A DNA stretch of 64,000 nucleotides from NCBI GenBank assembly GCA_025200525.1, contig CM045762.1:127353752-127417751 (forward strand), given 5' to 3'. Numbering within the stretch: the stretch's first letter is position 1; every line of letters starts with the position of its first letter. The stretch is from Camellia lanceoleosa. Its lineage: Eukaryota; Streptophyta; Magnoliopsida; Ericales; Theaceae. Below are positions 33,146 through 45,291 of the stretch, in pieces. The translations under genes and the position numbers were made by a program. Under the pieces are notes generated by a model. That model was given only the letters and a program-made list of their open reading frames with translations. It did no database searches and was not told the DNA's origin.

Positions 33146-34194
33146 AAAAGTTGGAATGTGTTGAGAAATGTGTTGAATTGGTGATAATATATGTGACTTG
33201 TGATGAACTTATGAAATTACAATTCGATGTGTACTTTGGTATAGAAGGGGAATGCATATAGAAATTATTTGAAAAGAATGGATGATGAAATAGTAACTAG
33301 ATAAGGGATTGGTGATAATGAACTCACCGGGTTGTATGTAACTATAAGAGAGGCTTAGGAGTTTTGTTTGTAAATAATAGAGAAATTGAATTGAAAGGGG
33401 TTTATTAATCCTGTGTTGTGTTGAATTATAATTTGATAGTGCAAAAGTTGATGTGACGCAGTTGTTAGACAAGTAGGAGTTGAGTGGGGGAGAATTGTTT
33501 TGAATATAAAGGAGATTTAGATTTTTACGTTATGGAGTCATAATAATTGTGAATGATAAAAAGGAAAATGGAAATGAAACGAGGAATACTTTGGAATTGG
33601 GTTAACAAATTTAAAATGATGTTGTTCCTTAAGCATATTTGTTTTCAAAGAGGATTTATGATCTTTCTGATGATGAGGGATAATCTTAAGACTGAAAGTT
33701 TTCTTTAAATGTTCAAATACATTTTGAGATAAAGGCACTCTACATATAATATTTTGAAATTACAAAACATCACCTTACTATATGGTATCGCCTTGCATGC
33801 ATGATTATTTTTATTTGTGTGTTAGTTATTGTTGTAGAACTATGAGATTCCTACTAGACATTTGTGCTGATCCCTTGTTGTTTCATTTGTTTTTATAGGA
33901 AGAGAATTCAAATTTATTGGTTGGAGAGTTAAGAAGTCCGTGTGTCTTTGATGTGTAATTTCATCGTAGATGTAAAAGAAATTAATATTGTATATTGATG
34001 TTTGTAATTATTTATTTGTAGCTTCACAGTGGAAGCTTGGCATTTATTATTGTTATTGTTGTGTTCATTGAGAAAGGAACATGTATTATTATGTTTCCAT
34101 TACTCAAGGGTAAATAATAATAAATAAATAAATGGCCTAAATTAAAGGCTTTCGGTAATGTTTCCGAGTAGTTAAAAATTTGGGCATGACAACT

Positions 34195-34206
34195 TGGTAT
34201 CAGAGC
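34195..34206 (+). other. Primer-binding site of the outer element
   Basis: TGGTATCAGAGC, the standard complement of the initiator tRNA-Met 3' end, lies 3 bp after the 5' LTR. Confidence 0.9.
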
Positions 34207-34841
34207 TAACCAAGTTTGAAAACCTGGAGCTCGTAGGAAGTGATTTTTACCACAATGGGTTGGCTTCACTTGGTGAGGATTTTTGCATGTATAAGTAAGA
34301 GGTGTAGGACATTATGTGTTGCATTATTTGAGCATGGGTTGAGCTTCATGGATAGTGCTTGTAACCGGCTAACTTGCTTTGAGATCTCATTAGAAAGTCT
34401 GATCAACATGGTTTCCAATGAGAGTTCCTTGGAAGTTCCGGGACAAGTGGCCATCCTTGTAGACTTGACTTCATTGTGTGGTTTGTTGCTTAAAATTGTT
34501 TATGTGTTGTGTGATTATATGTTAGGTTGGTTTAGTACTGTGGTAGGAAGAGTAAGTGTCTCAAGAAAGGGCTAGAGTTCGGTCTATTGATGTTTGATGT
34601 TGTTATTCAGATAATAAAAGCTATAAAGGAGGTCTTAAATTGCAATGAGGGAAACGCTGGGCATTGGTGGAAATGTGTACTGACTTATGAGCTTTAAATT
34701 GAATGCAAGTGTTTGTGGGACCTGAAATGTGAGAGTTGTATGGTCTACAAGGAGTATAGTTGAGATGAGGTGAGATCTTAGAATGGTATGAGGTTAGTTT
34801 GAGTTACACAGAATGTTGCGAAAGGTTTGGAAAAAGGAGTG
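34207..34841 (+). other. Outer element internal region, left part
   Basis: No recognisable gag. The longest open frame (34240-34575) has no domain I recognise and is probably chance. The nested element interrupts at 34842. Confidence 0.5.
34837..34841. repeat. Target-site duplication of the nested element (left)
   Basis: GAGTG, repeated exactly at 51921-51925 on the other side of the nested element. Confidence 0.92.
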
Positions 34842-36115
34842 TGTGGACTCGCCTTTTCCTCGCGCCTCACATTTTGAAAAAGTTTGAAAAGAAAGGCCTC
34901 ACAGTTCGGACTCCCGCGGTTCTGAATCTAGTATCACAAGTGCAATGTGAAACTGATAAACACCAAAGTGTCCAAATCTGGCAAATCGTTTTGGAAAATT
35001 GATTTTGAATCAAAAAGCGCCAAAATTGGACTGCTTTTCCAGATACAGAGTCGCCACCTAAATATTTTATTTTGGAGAAATTTAGGAAACCCTGACTTGT
35101 GCCGAAGGCCACGTGTCCATCATCACCAAAGTTGTCTCAGCTCGGGAACTTAGGTACGAGAGGGGAATGTCATGAATTGAGTACCCCCGCTTGCCCGATT
35201 AAAGATCGGTCTCTACTAATCATGATATGATTTTTTATAAATATGATGCGTTCTTATTCCGGTTATTAAACCAACTTTACTATGTGATGCGCAAAAAGCA
35301 AGTATAGACTAGTTTGCTCAATTTGGGAGAATTCAACTCATGTTTGTTTGCGAAAATGGTTTGAATATACCACCTCAAGTGGGTTTAAAGATTGCAGATT
35401 TGCCACCAAACATAGTGGGCTTAAAACATGATTTGCCACTCAACAAAGTGGGCTTAAAACTTACATTCGTTGAATTGTTTCAATTCAAGCAACAAGCCTT
35501 CATCCACAGGCATTCATGCAGTTAGCATATAAGCACATAGCCTCATGGCAACATTCACATTCATACGATTATGCTAAAGCGTAAAAACTTAACTAGTACT
35601 CCAAGCTAGGAAAATGTGAGTTAGTAAAATATGCATAATCCTAACTATACAAGATGTCTAATGCACCACATGCAATATACAATTAATAGGCTCGGCTACT
35701 AATATGGCTTATGGATTGATTTGAACAACATGCGATTAAATACGTATTCAAATAAGTATTGAAATGACAATGCAGTTTGAGTGATGCGCCGAGCCTCGGT
35801 GCATGCAATACGAATGAATGGATACAAGCATAAGGTATGCTAATTAAAACATGACCCTAATCTAACAATCAAAAGCGATTAAATAAAAGGGAGAAAGACG
35901 TGGGGTTGGAAAACATACACACACGTACGCACACTTATTACAACATTACGCCCTCGCGAAGGAGGGTCCGAATGAATAAGATAACTAACTAGCTACACTA
36001 ATGAAGCTAATTAATTATTACAAACCGAATTTAATTAACTACTCTAGCTAATTAATTGTTACAAACCGAAAACGAATAACTAGTTAAATTAACTAATTAT
36101 TTACAACACTTATTA
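34842..36115 (-). repeat. 3' LTR of the nested Tat element, truncated
   Basis: It starts (on plus) TGTGGACTCGCCTTTTCC and matches 48548-49815, including GTCGCCACCTAAATATTTTA and TTACAACATTACGCC. Similarity stops abruptly near 36115, and the remaining 2.1 kb of LTR plus the polypurine tract are missing. Confidence 0.88.
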
Positions 36116-37470
36116 CAGATCATGTAGCAGCCTTGGGCGATAATGCTTGAGGGAGTCAGGGATCAGTTTGCTGGAGCCCGAGGGGCCACCCGTTTCCGGC
36201 TTCTATTCGAGGGTTAGGTTTGTCGGGCCTGGTTTTTAGACGAGCGTTTCATATGCCATACCTTGGGTTTACTGCAGCCGATAGTTCCCATGGAGCCCCC
36301 ACCATCTATGAAAGCTACAGAGCAGCTCATCTCCCAGAAGATGATCCAGTTTACCAGGGGCTTGGATGCCGATTACTTCTTGGGGGAGGGTGATTATGCG
36401 ACATTCATCGAGACACACCTCATGCCTCATTTGACCGATATTCGTGGAGGTGAGGGGGTGAGAGCTCCTGCTACGAGAGAGAGAGCCAGAGTACCCAAGG
36501 TGACCAGGACGCATGGTAAAGGGGCCACCCAAATGAGGCAGAGGACTGGTTGGCCAGAGCTGCCTACTGCACTCACATGTTGGCAGTATACTGGGGAGGC
36601 ATACCAGATCCCGATTGAGCCTGCTGCAGCGGGACACAGATACGTTACAGCTCCTGATGCGTCCCTGGTATGTACCCCTTTCTTTAGTTTTCTCATTTCT
36701 TTTTGATATTTGTTCCTTCTAGACATTGATCATTTCCAATGCATTTGTAGGCACCTTCTGGATACACTGAGGATCTACGAGAGCTATTAGCCTCATTCGA
36801 GGGCATGATATTGAGGAGGGAGGCACTGCTCGGCTTTCATGGCATTCATGTAATTTTTTCAGTTTTCTTACATTCCAGTCACCAAATTTCCACTGACACA
36901 CTGAAACTGACATTTCAACTGAAAATTTCCCTATGCTGCACTGATACACTGATTTTTGAGTTCATACACTATACCTGACTTCTACATATACTCATTCTGC
37001 ACACCACACTTGCATCTTTGATAGACATACTATGGCTGACATATAACGACTGTCTTTTTAGGTCCCACCTATACTGACAGTACCAGTGACAGCAGCACCA
37101 AGACCATCAATACGCCCTCCAACAGCAGGGAGAGAAAGACCGGCTCCAACACGCAGCCGAGGCTGAGCTAGGAGCGCCCAAGCTGAGAGTGGCCCTTTAG
37201 AGCCTATTCTGAGCTAGGATGACTCTAAGACGAGCGAGTTTAAGGAGGCAGCGAGTCCACAGTTAGAATCATCCTAGAGCAGAGGTGATGACACCGACTT
37301 GGGTTCCGGGAGTGGGGATGATGCCGAGTCAGGCTCTGAGGCAGAGAGCGGCGACGATTCCGGTTCTGGTTCCGATTCAGCATCTGGTTCAGATAGCGGC
37401 ACAGATGAAGAAAGCTCTAAGACCCCGCCCAAAAATAGGACGAAGAGGGCCTCTCGAGCCTGAGATAGCT
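36116..37470 (+). pseudogene. Antisense gene relic 1 (PMD-like C-terminal exons)
   Basis: On the strand opposite to pol, exon-like blocks follow one another. 36128-36668 contains ERFICHTLGLLQPIVPM and FIETHLMPHLTDI and ends at a GTATGT donor. 36751-36849 (APSGYTEDLRELLASFEGM) lies between a TTGTAG acceptor and a GTAATT donor. From 37062 a block follows an acceptor (TTTTTAG). The tail at 37285-37465 is rich in Ser, Gly, Asp and Glu and ends with a basic KNRTKRASRA patch. Stops occur in the first and third blocks. The layout resembles the plant mobile domain (PMD) genes reported antisense in some plant gypsy elements; the match is by eye only. Confidence 0.4.
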
Positions 37471-38120
37471 AGCGTTGATTTTCTATAGTTTTTACTTAGC
37501 TTCTTTTTGTTAGTAGTGTTAGCATATTGTACAGCTTTAGATGAGTTTTATTTTGCTTTAAAAACTTGTACTGCACTTTTTGTAAAAACAACCATGATCG
37601 GAATGAAAACCAAGCTTTTTTGTAAAAGTGTTGTGTTTTGAATCATGAGCACCGCATTGCTTGAAAATGGGATTGAAATTAACATTGAAAACCAAATACT
37701 TGTATCGTCACAACAGTCTGAATCAAGTAACGGACTGACCAACAACTGAAATAAACAAAATAATACAACTCGATAATCAAAATAACAACAACTCAATAAA
37801 CAACAGAACAATTTGATATACAACAAAACAACTTGATAAACAACTCAATGAACAAAACAACTCGATAAACAACTTAAATATAACACAGCAAACTTGTTAA
37901 AACTAAAAGGACTTAAAACAGGACCTTGAAATGCAAAACAAAACAGGACAAAACATATGCTTTCAGCATCCTCAGCACACAGGTGAATAAGAAGACGGTC
38001 AAAATAGCCATCGGCCATGAACAAAGAATGTCGGCCACCAGTGGTGGCCAATCGGCTACCAAAGTGGTCTATCGACCATCACCAGTGGCCGATCGGCCAC
38101 CAATGTGAGGAACCTCCAGA
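37471..38120. other. Spacer between antisense relics
   Basis: AT-rich sequence with repeated AACAAC/ACTCGATAA-type words, then a GC-rich stretch at 38000-38105 with repeated TCGGCCACC/GTGGCC palindromes. No coding. Confidence 0.5.
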
Positions 38121-38202
38121 ATGTTGACACCTGGCTTCCACTCACTACTTTATCTTCTACAAAAGGTTCAAACTTCGTATTTTCTTCATTTTAGTTGCAA
38201 AT

Positions 38203-39518
38203 TCTTCACCAATGGAGCAATTTTTTGCCCAAAAACTCTCGAATTGGATTGCAACTTTGGATGGCTCGGAAAATCTGAATTTTTGGGATTTTGGCATAAA
38301 TGCACTATTCCCGCTGAGTCGTTCTCCGCTTTGTTTTCCATTCCTACATGTCTCGGCTAGATATTGGAACCCGATTACACACGTGTTTAGCTTCAGGGGA
38401 CAAGAGCTGTGCTCGACAATCGAAGAATTTTAAGTGCTAATGGAGACCCGACGCGAAGAGGAAATCTTGCCTTAGCCCCGTTTTGGTCACATCCAAGCTT
38501 TGGGATGGATGTGCAGGCTTACTCTACATGAGGCCCGATCCTTGTTCATAATGGAGAGTTGGATATCCCCAGTTTGATTCATCGATTTTTTGACGCCGAT
38601 GACCAAAGCGATTTTCTTTGTCGGGCTTTTCGACAACACACCCTTTGTTTGTGTATTTTAGCACATTTCCTTCTTGCCCCTAGTTTCGGCGGGTCTAGCA
38701 TTCGGCTAGTTGAAAGTAGCCCAAGGTTTGAAAGAGGGCAAGAGTTGCATAGGCTTGGTACTAGCTGAGACTTTGATGGGCTTGGACACCTTCCATCAGC
38801 GAGAGACAAACAAATTTGAAGGGAGTCCACTACTTTGCAGGGAGTCCACTACTTTTTTAGGTAATGTTTCCCACCTATCTAATATGTGTTTCTCACATCA
38901 CTTGGTACTCATGCTCTATTTTCTCTCAAAGCCCTTTTCTCACTTTTTCTCTTAACACACATCTCTCTATTCTTTAATCTCTCTTTTCTTTTATCCCTCC
39001 CCAGATATGGCTCATAGACAGGTTGAAAGTAGTGGACTTTTGCCTTGCATACTCAGCCCGGGGTTATTTCTTCCGCCAACGGCTAGTTGACTTCCCGAAC
39101 GAAGGGTGGTGGTGCCATTGGATGTGCAACAGGTCTGCCGTTGACATTGCTTGGTGTTGCCCCTGGTTTGATTTGCTCGAGATGAGCTACAACATGGCTC
39201 GGCAAACTAGCATTCAACTAATGGGCTTGACACACTGTGTATTCTACTTTCCGTTCCAATTCAGGCGTCAGTTCGGACATGACTAGACTTGTCCAAAAGA
39301 GAGGGTAGAGTACCCGGCTTCATTCCCAATCCAAGGTTCACAATTTGCTCGATACCCCAATGCTTGGAGGACGAGAGAGCTTCTGGCTCCTGCTCCCAAT
39401 TTCAATTGCACCCTTTCTGGCGAATGACTGACTTGGCTTGAAGATGAGGCGCAATCCGGGCCCACTTTAGCATCAGAAGCTTCCACAAACACACGGCGGG
39501 GACACAGGAACGCCTGAC
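38203..39518 (+). pseudogene. Antisense gene relic 2 (DUF7745-like)
   Basis: The plus-strand block from ATG 38212 reads LSNWIATLDGSENLNFWDF, FLHVSARYWNPITHVFSFRG and STIEEF, then after stops VLAETLMGLDTFHQRETNKF. After a putative intron (about 38860-39004), FPNEGWWCHWMCN and LMGLTHCVFYFPFQFRRQFG follow, ending near 39518. The pattern (fresh-in-the-field Phe/Trp-Asn-Pro ... Thr-Ile-Glu-Glu) recalls the DUF7745 domain often found beside plant gypsy pol genes. At least four stops break it. It is transcribed opposite to pol. Confidence 0.45.
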
Positions 39519-40193
39519 TCAACTATGCCCCATGCTTATTGTTTTGATCTTGCTTTTCAAGTTTTATGCATGTAATAAAAGCGACTTTGATTTGTATCAA
39601 GAGTCGGAGAACTTTGTATTGAAATCAATGAAATTGAAGATGTGGGTACTAAAAGTTTTCCTTTTGGTCCAAAAATGGTCTAAGTTGTAAAAAGATTAAT
39701 TTGAACAAAATTAACTTTTATCAAAACTTTTCAAAACCATTTTCGATAAGGAGCACCACCTGACACACATGGAATCTATCCTTGAGATGTACAAACCCCG
39801 AATCCAGAAATGGAAAATTGCCCCTAGACTGAATAGCACTGCTCAGCACTATAGTCAACTCTCCTTTCAGGGTAAGGATCACAACCGAATTTTCAAATAA
39901 TGAACAGACAAAGATGCCTTGATCAAATACATGGACACAGTTGATTTGGAGGTGTTTACGGCCGGACTTCAAAATGAAGTTGCCGACGTATCCCGAAGAT
40001 GGGAATTAGGCCTTACGTAGTTCGGCTAGGGTTCGCTCGGGTATTAACGGTCTCCTTTTGTGCTCTAACTTTTGCCAAGGCTGCCCTTTCTGGGTTTTCA
40101 ACCTTTGCGAGCTCAGTTTTTCTTTTTTCTATTTTTTTTATGCTCTAACTTTTGCCTAAGTTGCCCTTCCGGGTTTTCGGCCTAGCGAGCCTC
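39519..40193. other. Spacer between pol end and antisense relic
   Basis: No reading frame with a domain. It lies downstream of the integrase stop on minus and downstream of relic 2 on plus, so convergent transcripts would end here. Confidence 0.5.
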
Positions 40194-41492
40194 TTAGGGG
40201 TAATATTTCTTCAACTTGTCTTTGTTGATTGGTTAGGAAAATTCTAGGCCATCCAGGTCCATGAGAATAATAGCTCCACCAGACTTGATAGTCCTAATAA
40301 TGTAAGGACCAGTCCAATTGGGTCTGAACTTGCCCCTAGGGTCGTGGATGGGAGCTCGGTTGTCTTTCAGCACCAAATCTCCTTCTTTAAGATTCTGGGA
40401 CTTAACTTTCTTGTTGAAAGCCCTAGGAATCCTACATTGATAACCTTGAACATGGTACAGTGCTTTTAGCCTTCTCTCATCGAACAGCGTTAGTTCTTCA
40501 AACCTGCTCTGCTACTAATCCGTTTCTGCTATCTGGAACTCAGCCATAACTCGCAGCGATGGAACTTCTATTTCAATCAGTAGAATAACTTCCATCCCAT
40601 AAACCAGAGAGTATGGAGTTGCCCCAGTAGATGTCTGAATTGAAGTTCTATAGGCCTAGAGAGCAAATGGCAATTTGTCTAGCCAGTCCCTGTAGGTCTC
40701 AACCATTTTCTGCAAAATATGCTTGATGTTCTTGTTGGCGGCCTCAACAGCTCCGTTGGTTTGCGGCCGATATGTAGATGACTTATGAAAATCCACGTTA
40801 TACTTCTCTAACAAGTCAATTACTTCTTTCTTGAAATGGGAGCCATTATCTGAAATGATCTCATTCAGGACTCCATAACGGTAAATGATGTTATTTCGGA
40901 TGAACTTGGCCACATGCATTGCTTTTCACACTATATAAGACTGAGCTTCCACCCATTTCATGAAGTAATCAATTGCCACCATAATGTACTCATGCCCATT
41001 TGACCCTTTCAGTGTAATTGCCCTAATGACATCAATTCCCTAGACTGAAAAAGGCCATGGTGAAGTCATGTTGTATAGCTGTGACGGCGGGATATTCATG
41101 CGATTTGCATGGATTTGGCATTTGTGGCATCGCCGAACAAAACCAATACAATCCTCCTCCATGGTAGACTAGTAATAACCTTACTTGAGGATCTTTCGGG
41201 CTAACATTACTCCACTCATGTGTGCTCCGCACTCTTCTCTATGGATGGCCTCAATTAGGAGCTTTGATTCTTCTGCATCGACGCACAACTTGTGCATTCC
41301 CAAATGACCCCTCTTATATAACTTACCTCCACAAATGATAAATTGAACGGCCATCTGCCGTATTGTCCTTTTATCTTTGGCATTTGCCCCTAGTGGATAA
41401 ACCTCCTTTTCCAAGAAGTTCCAGATATCATAATACCAGGGGTTTTGATCTTGCACTTCATCTATTGCAGCGATCAACTCGTAGGCTGGCAT
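40194..41492 (-). pseudogene. Tat integrase
   Basis: Minus-strand order: zinc-binding N-terminus (AIHREECGAHMSG, then RRCHKCQIH), catalytic core with Asp in GIDVI, Asp in IISDNGSHFKKE and Glu in NGAVEAANKNIK, and a C-terminal GKFRPNWTGPYII segment ending at a TAA at 40196-40194. The DDE residues are present, but stops at about 41030, 40920 and 40655 and others break the frame. It would insert the cDNA with 5-bp duplications, as seen at GAGTG. Confidence 0.9.
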
Positions 41493-41669
41493 ATATCTCT
41501 ATTCAATAATGATCGGATGCATCTGGACTCCAAATGGGATGTCTATCATAGAAGATAGAGTTGATAAGGCATCAGCGAACCTATTGTTCTCTCTTAGTTG
41601 ATGCGTAAAGGTTAGCTTCCCAAACCTAGGAATCAGAACATCCAGGGTCTGGCGATAGATTTTCATCCT

Positions 41670-42104
41670 TTATTCTTTGACCTTCCAGTCTCCTTTTACT
41701 TGAGACACAACCAAGTTCGAGTCCCCAATGACGTCCAACCTTTTTGCCCCTAGTTCCAGGGTGACTTCCAAACCGGCGATACATGCCTCATATTCTTCTT
41801 CGTTGTTAGATACCTTGAATCGAAGTTTGAAGGCTAGAGGTATGTAGGAATTATCGAGTGCTATCAGCAACACCCATATCCCATAATTGTGCTGGTTAGA
41901 CACTCCGTCAAAGTACATTATCCAATTCTCTTCCTCAACTTGCAGAATAGCTTCATCTGGGAACATGTATTCTACCGTTTTATCCCCTTCCACTGAGTGA
42001 TCTGCCAGGAACTCTGCTACCGCTCTCCCCTTAATAGACTTGTGAGTAACATACTTCAAATCAAATTTGGAGAGAAGAAGCAACCAATGGGCTAGCCTAC
42101 CCAT
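41670..42104 (-). pseudogene. Second (archaeal-type) RNase H, Tat lineage
   Basis: Motifs: YFDGVSNQHNYGIWVLL (Asp), NNEEEYEACIAGLEV (Glu) and VIGDSNLVVSQVKGDWK (Asp). This extra RNase H between the RT-linked RNase H and the integrase is specific to Tat/Ogre elements and places the family. The N-terminal part (GRLAHWLLLLSKFDLKYV) is the end of the first RNase H. Confidence 0.88.
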
Positions 42105-42109
42105 AAGCG

Positions 42110-43083
42110 CTAGTTTTTTAAAGAGATATTTGATGGAGCCTTCTCCAGCGGGGTGTAACAGGTCTCATAATGCCTCAACTTCTTGGTAGCCCATACCAAG
42201 GCTAAGCAAGCCTTCTCCAGCGGGGTATAACGGGTCTCATAGTCCAGCATTTTCTTACTCAGGTAATAGATGGCTTTCTCCACTCTATCTTCAGATTCAT
42301 AAGCAAGCATGCATCCCATCGTTGTGTTTGTTACTGACAAATACAAAATCAAGGGCTTCCCCAGCTCTGGCGGCGACAACATAGGCGAGTTTTGAAGGTA
42401 TTGCTTGATCTGCTCAAAAGCAAACTGACATCGGTCATCCCATTAAAATTTCTTTCCTTTCTTCAAGAGACCAAATAATGGTTCACAAGTTAAGGTTAAT
42501 TTTGAAATAAACCATCTTATGAATTGCACTTTACATAGAAAGCCTCGTACCTCCTTTTCAATCCTTGGTGGTGGCATTTCTAGGATGGCCTTGATTTTGG
42601 AAGGATATACCTTGATGCCCCTCTGTGTGATCAAGAAACCCAGCATTTTCCCTGCTGTTACGCCAAAGTGCACTTCTGTGGATTTAGCCTCAACCGATAT
42701 TCTCTGATCCGTTGGAAGAATTTCTTCAAGGCGATGTAGTGGTCCTCTCTTTCCTTGGATTTGATAATCATGTTGTCCAAATACACCTCGACCTCTTTGT
42801 GGATCAAATAATGCAAAATTGTGGTTGCAGCCGTTTGGTAGGTAGCCCTAGCATTCTTCAGCCCAAACGGTATCACCCTGTAATAGTAGGTTCCCCATGG
42901 CGTGATAAAAGCAGTTTTCTCTTTGTCTTCAGGTGCCATTAGAATCCGGTTATACCCTAAAAATCCATCCATAAAGGAGAGCAACGCATGGCCTGCGGTG
43001 AAGTCCACCAACTCATTGATGTGTGGTAGAGGAAAGTTGTCCTTCGAACTGGCCTTGTTTAGATCTCTGAAATCCACACACAC
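42110..43083 (-). pseudogene. Tat reverse transcriptase and first RNase H
   Basis: RT runs from MCVDFRDLNKASSKDNFPLP (43083) through FMDGFLGYNRILMAPEDKEK, TPWGTYYYRVIPFGLKNA and VEVYLDNMIIKSK. The catalytic Y-x-D-D reads YLDN, so the second Asp is lost. The thumb (KMLGFLITQRGIKV, FLCKVQFIRWFI) follows to 42443. The RNase H part has SVTNTTMGCMLAYE and YETRYTPLEKACLALVWATK; the YET(R/C)YTPLEKA block is then duplicated in place of the usual segment, causing a frame break. Confidence 0.9.
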
Positions 43084-43272
43084 CTAAATTCTGCCATCTT
43101 TCTTTGGCACCGGAACAATGTTGGCTAACCAAGTTGGATACTCAGATACTAGCAAGGACCCTGCATTTATCTGCTTAGTGACCTCTTCCTTAATCTTCAA
43201 AGCCCAATCCGGGCGTATTCTCAGAAGCTTCTGTTTGATGGGTCAGGCCTCGAGGTCAAGAGGGATCCGATG

Positions 43273-44340
43273 CTATACAATATCAGGATCGATCCCAGTC
43301 ATGTCTTCGTAGGACCACACGAAAACATCTTTGAAATCTTTTAATGAAACGACTAAGCGCTCGCGCTCCTCCGAAGACAACGTGGACTCGATCTGGACTA
43401 GACGCAGACCCTTCTTAGTATCCACATTAATTGCAATGATTTCATCAACAAGGCATTTTACAAATCTCTCATCCTCTCGATCAATCAAATGTTTCAAAAC
43501 CAGAGGAATTCCTTCCTCGTCATTTTCATCAAAATTTTGAAAATCATGATCAATGCAATATACTGGTAGCACAGAAAAGTACTCAGATACTGTAGTGGTA
43601 TTCACATTCACAAAGTCCAGTTCATCCAGTTCTTCGGTTACAACCGACTCAAAAGAAAAGAAAAAAGACGACCTGAACAAAACTTCGGCATCCAGATTAT
43701 CAATCCCAGGAATACCAGACTCAAACTCAGATAAACCAGAATCTAATTCCGACTCCACAGACTCTGTGGAATTAGATTCTAGTTCACTACTTGACTTAGA
43801 ACTGCTAGACAGGAAACCCTCCTCCAGCTGCCAAGTGAGGGACAATGCATCAGATGCATTCAAAATACCACTAGAAGGGTCCACACTTGACTGGTCTCCG
43901 ATCATGGAAACGATTTGGTCATCCCTCAAGCTCTCTGAGTTGATCTGAGGATTTGACAGGAGACATGCCAGTGTTGCTCCTACCTCAAGTTCACTGTTGT
44001 TGGAATCACTTTCTGTGCTCTTTGCAGCCTCAGTAGTTTGTTTAGTTCGTTTCTTACTCTCTTGCAGCTGCAAGTCGAAGAAAATCTTGAAGCCAAGAAC
44101 ACACTGCTTCTCCATATTCAACCATGGCTTAGGAAAGCCGCAAAATGGGAAGTCTTTTCCCTCCTGGACAAAGCGTCCATTCAGAGTTCCCTGAATTAGC
44201 TTGTGCACAAGCTCATAGTGCTTCCCAGTTTGCTTAGCTTTGGCTCTTCCTGCCATTTCTTTCCCTTTCCTCATCCAGTCCTCTCTGGTGGGTGTATAGC
44301 CAAGACCAAAGGTATGAGGGTTATGTGGCACATCGGCCAA
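43273..44340 (-). pseudogene. Tat linker region between protease and RT
   Basis: An open frame of 355 codons containing FGLGYTPTREDWMRKGKEM (typical of Tat/Ogre polyproteins), a long Ser/Glu/Asp-rich middle (about codons 110-240) and the RT approach text LVVSLKDFKDVFVWSYEDM. The segment is unstructured and poorly conserved in the lineage; its function is unknown. Confidence 0.75.
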
Positions 44341-44579
44341 TGCAGCGATACGTTTCTAGCCACTTCTGCCTAATCCCATCCCGGGCATGTGCTGCAATTT
44401 GTTCATGAAGTATACACATTGGGCACTAACATAGAAGCCCTCATCGACAGCCAGGATACTCTGCACCACCCAGGCCTCAGGCAAGGTAAACCCCGAAATG
44501 AAAACATCCTTTTCGCCATGCATAATCTCCACTACAGGTGTAGTGACCTCTGGCGGATGATGTATAGATGAATTCCCGA

Positions 44580-44930
44580 AGACTATGGCCATCCTTTTTC
44601 CATGGGGGTACTTCAACATTTGGTGAAAAGTGGAAGAGACAACTTTTACTTGATGTAGCTAACGTCGCCCAAGTAGTAGGTTGAAAGTGGTCGGCATATC
44701 CAGGACGTGAAACTCAATATTCTGTTGAGCCGGGCCAACCTTACTCTAATCTACGCTGTCCCCATCACCTCTCTGCCAGTGTTGTCATACACCCGGATCA
44801 CCTGGGCTGTAGGTACAAAATCAGCTGGCTTCAAGCCAATAACATACGCCATGCGGCAAGGACAAACGTTGATTACTGACCTAGTGTCAACCAATACCAC
44901 TAGTACCTACTTTTCCTGGCACTCTACAGA
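44580..44930 (-). pseudogene. Tat aspartic protease remnant
   Basis: The minus strand shows the catalytic region VLVDTRSVINVCP, where Gly of the D-T/S-G triad is Arg, then QVIRVYDNTGREVMGT and the closing NLLLGR motif, in shifted frames. The degenerate triad and shifts make it inactive. A following piece with LKYPHGKRMAIVFGNSS lies at 44619-44356. Confidence 0.7.
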
Positions 44931-45013
44931 TATGTGTAGAGGTTTGTTGTGTGCAGAGCCTTCCAACGGCAATTCCTTATCGGAAAAGGTCAAAGTTGGC
45001 GCAACGCTTCCTT

Positions 45014-45291
45014 GGAAGACTAATCCCACCAGTTGCTCCGGGGTAGTCTCAATGGACAACTTGGCTTTATCCATCGTCGACAGCACAGCCTGTCTATGCA
45101 CCCGCGAAGCCATAAGTAACCCCCAAATAGGTATGTCTGCTTGAATCTTCTTGGAAGACTAATCCCACCAGTTGCTCAGGGGTAGTCTCAATGGACAACT
45201 TGGCTTTATCCATCGTCGACAGCACAGCCTGTCTATGAACCCGCGAAGCCATAAGTAACCCCCAAATAGGTATGTCTGCTTGAATCTTCTT
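45014..45291. repeat. 139-bp tandem duplication inside the Tat gag-pol region
   Basis: 45014-45152 is repeated at 45153-45291 with only about two visible differences (CTCCGG/CTCAGG, TGCACC/TGAACC). The period is not a multiple of three, so it shifts the minus reading frame. Confidence 0.92.

Larger units (their letters stand above)
31136..34191 (+). repeat. 5' LTR of the outer element
   Basis: This 3.06-kb block starts TGTAACACTCTAG and ends GGGCATGACA. It matches 53428-56515 over its full length with visible point differences and small gaps. It holds CGCTCGAGCG-like palindromes (31150-31330 and about 31676-31710), a TTGAGTTG-type microrepeat (32450-32625) and a series of GCCGTATAATAGTCGGC-like units (32665-33140). 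Confidence 0.92.

Noticed and set aside
34195..34206. Possible tRNA gene fragment (TGGTATCAGAGC)
   Set aside because: Only the primer-binding complement is present, directly after an LTR; there is no cloverleaf.
34240..34575. Plus 111-codon frame as a possible gag
   Set aside because: No gag core or zinc knuckle; it is probably chance in the LARD-like internal region.
43553..43948. Plus 131-codon Ser-rich frame opposite the Tat linker
   Set aside because: It is the shadow of the acidic/Ser-rich minus frame, with no separate evidence.
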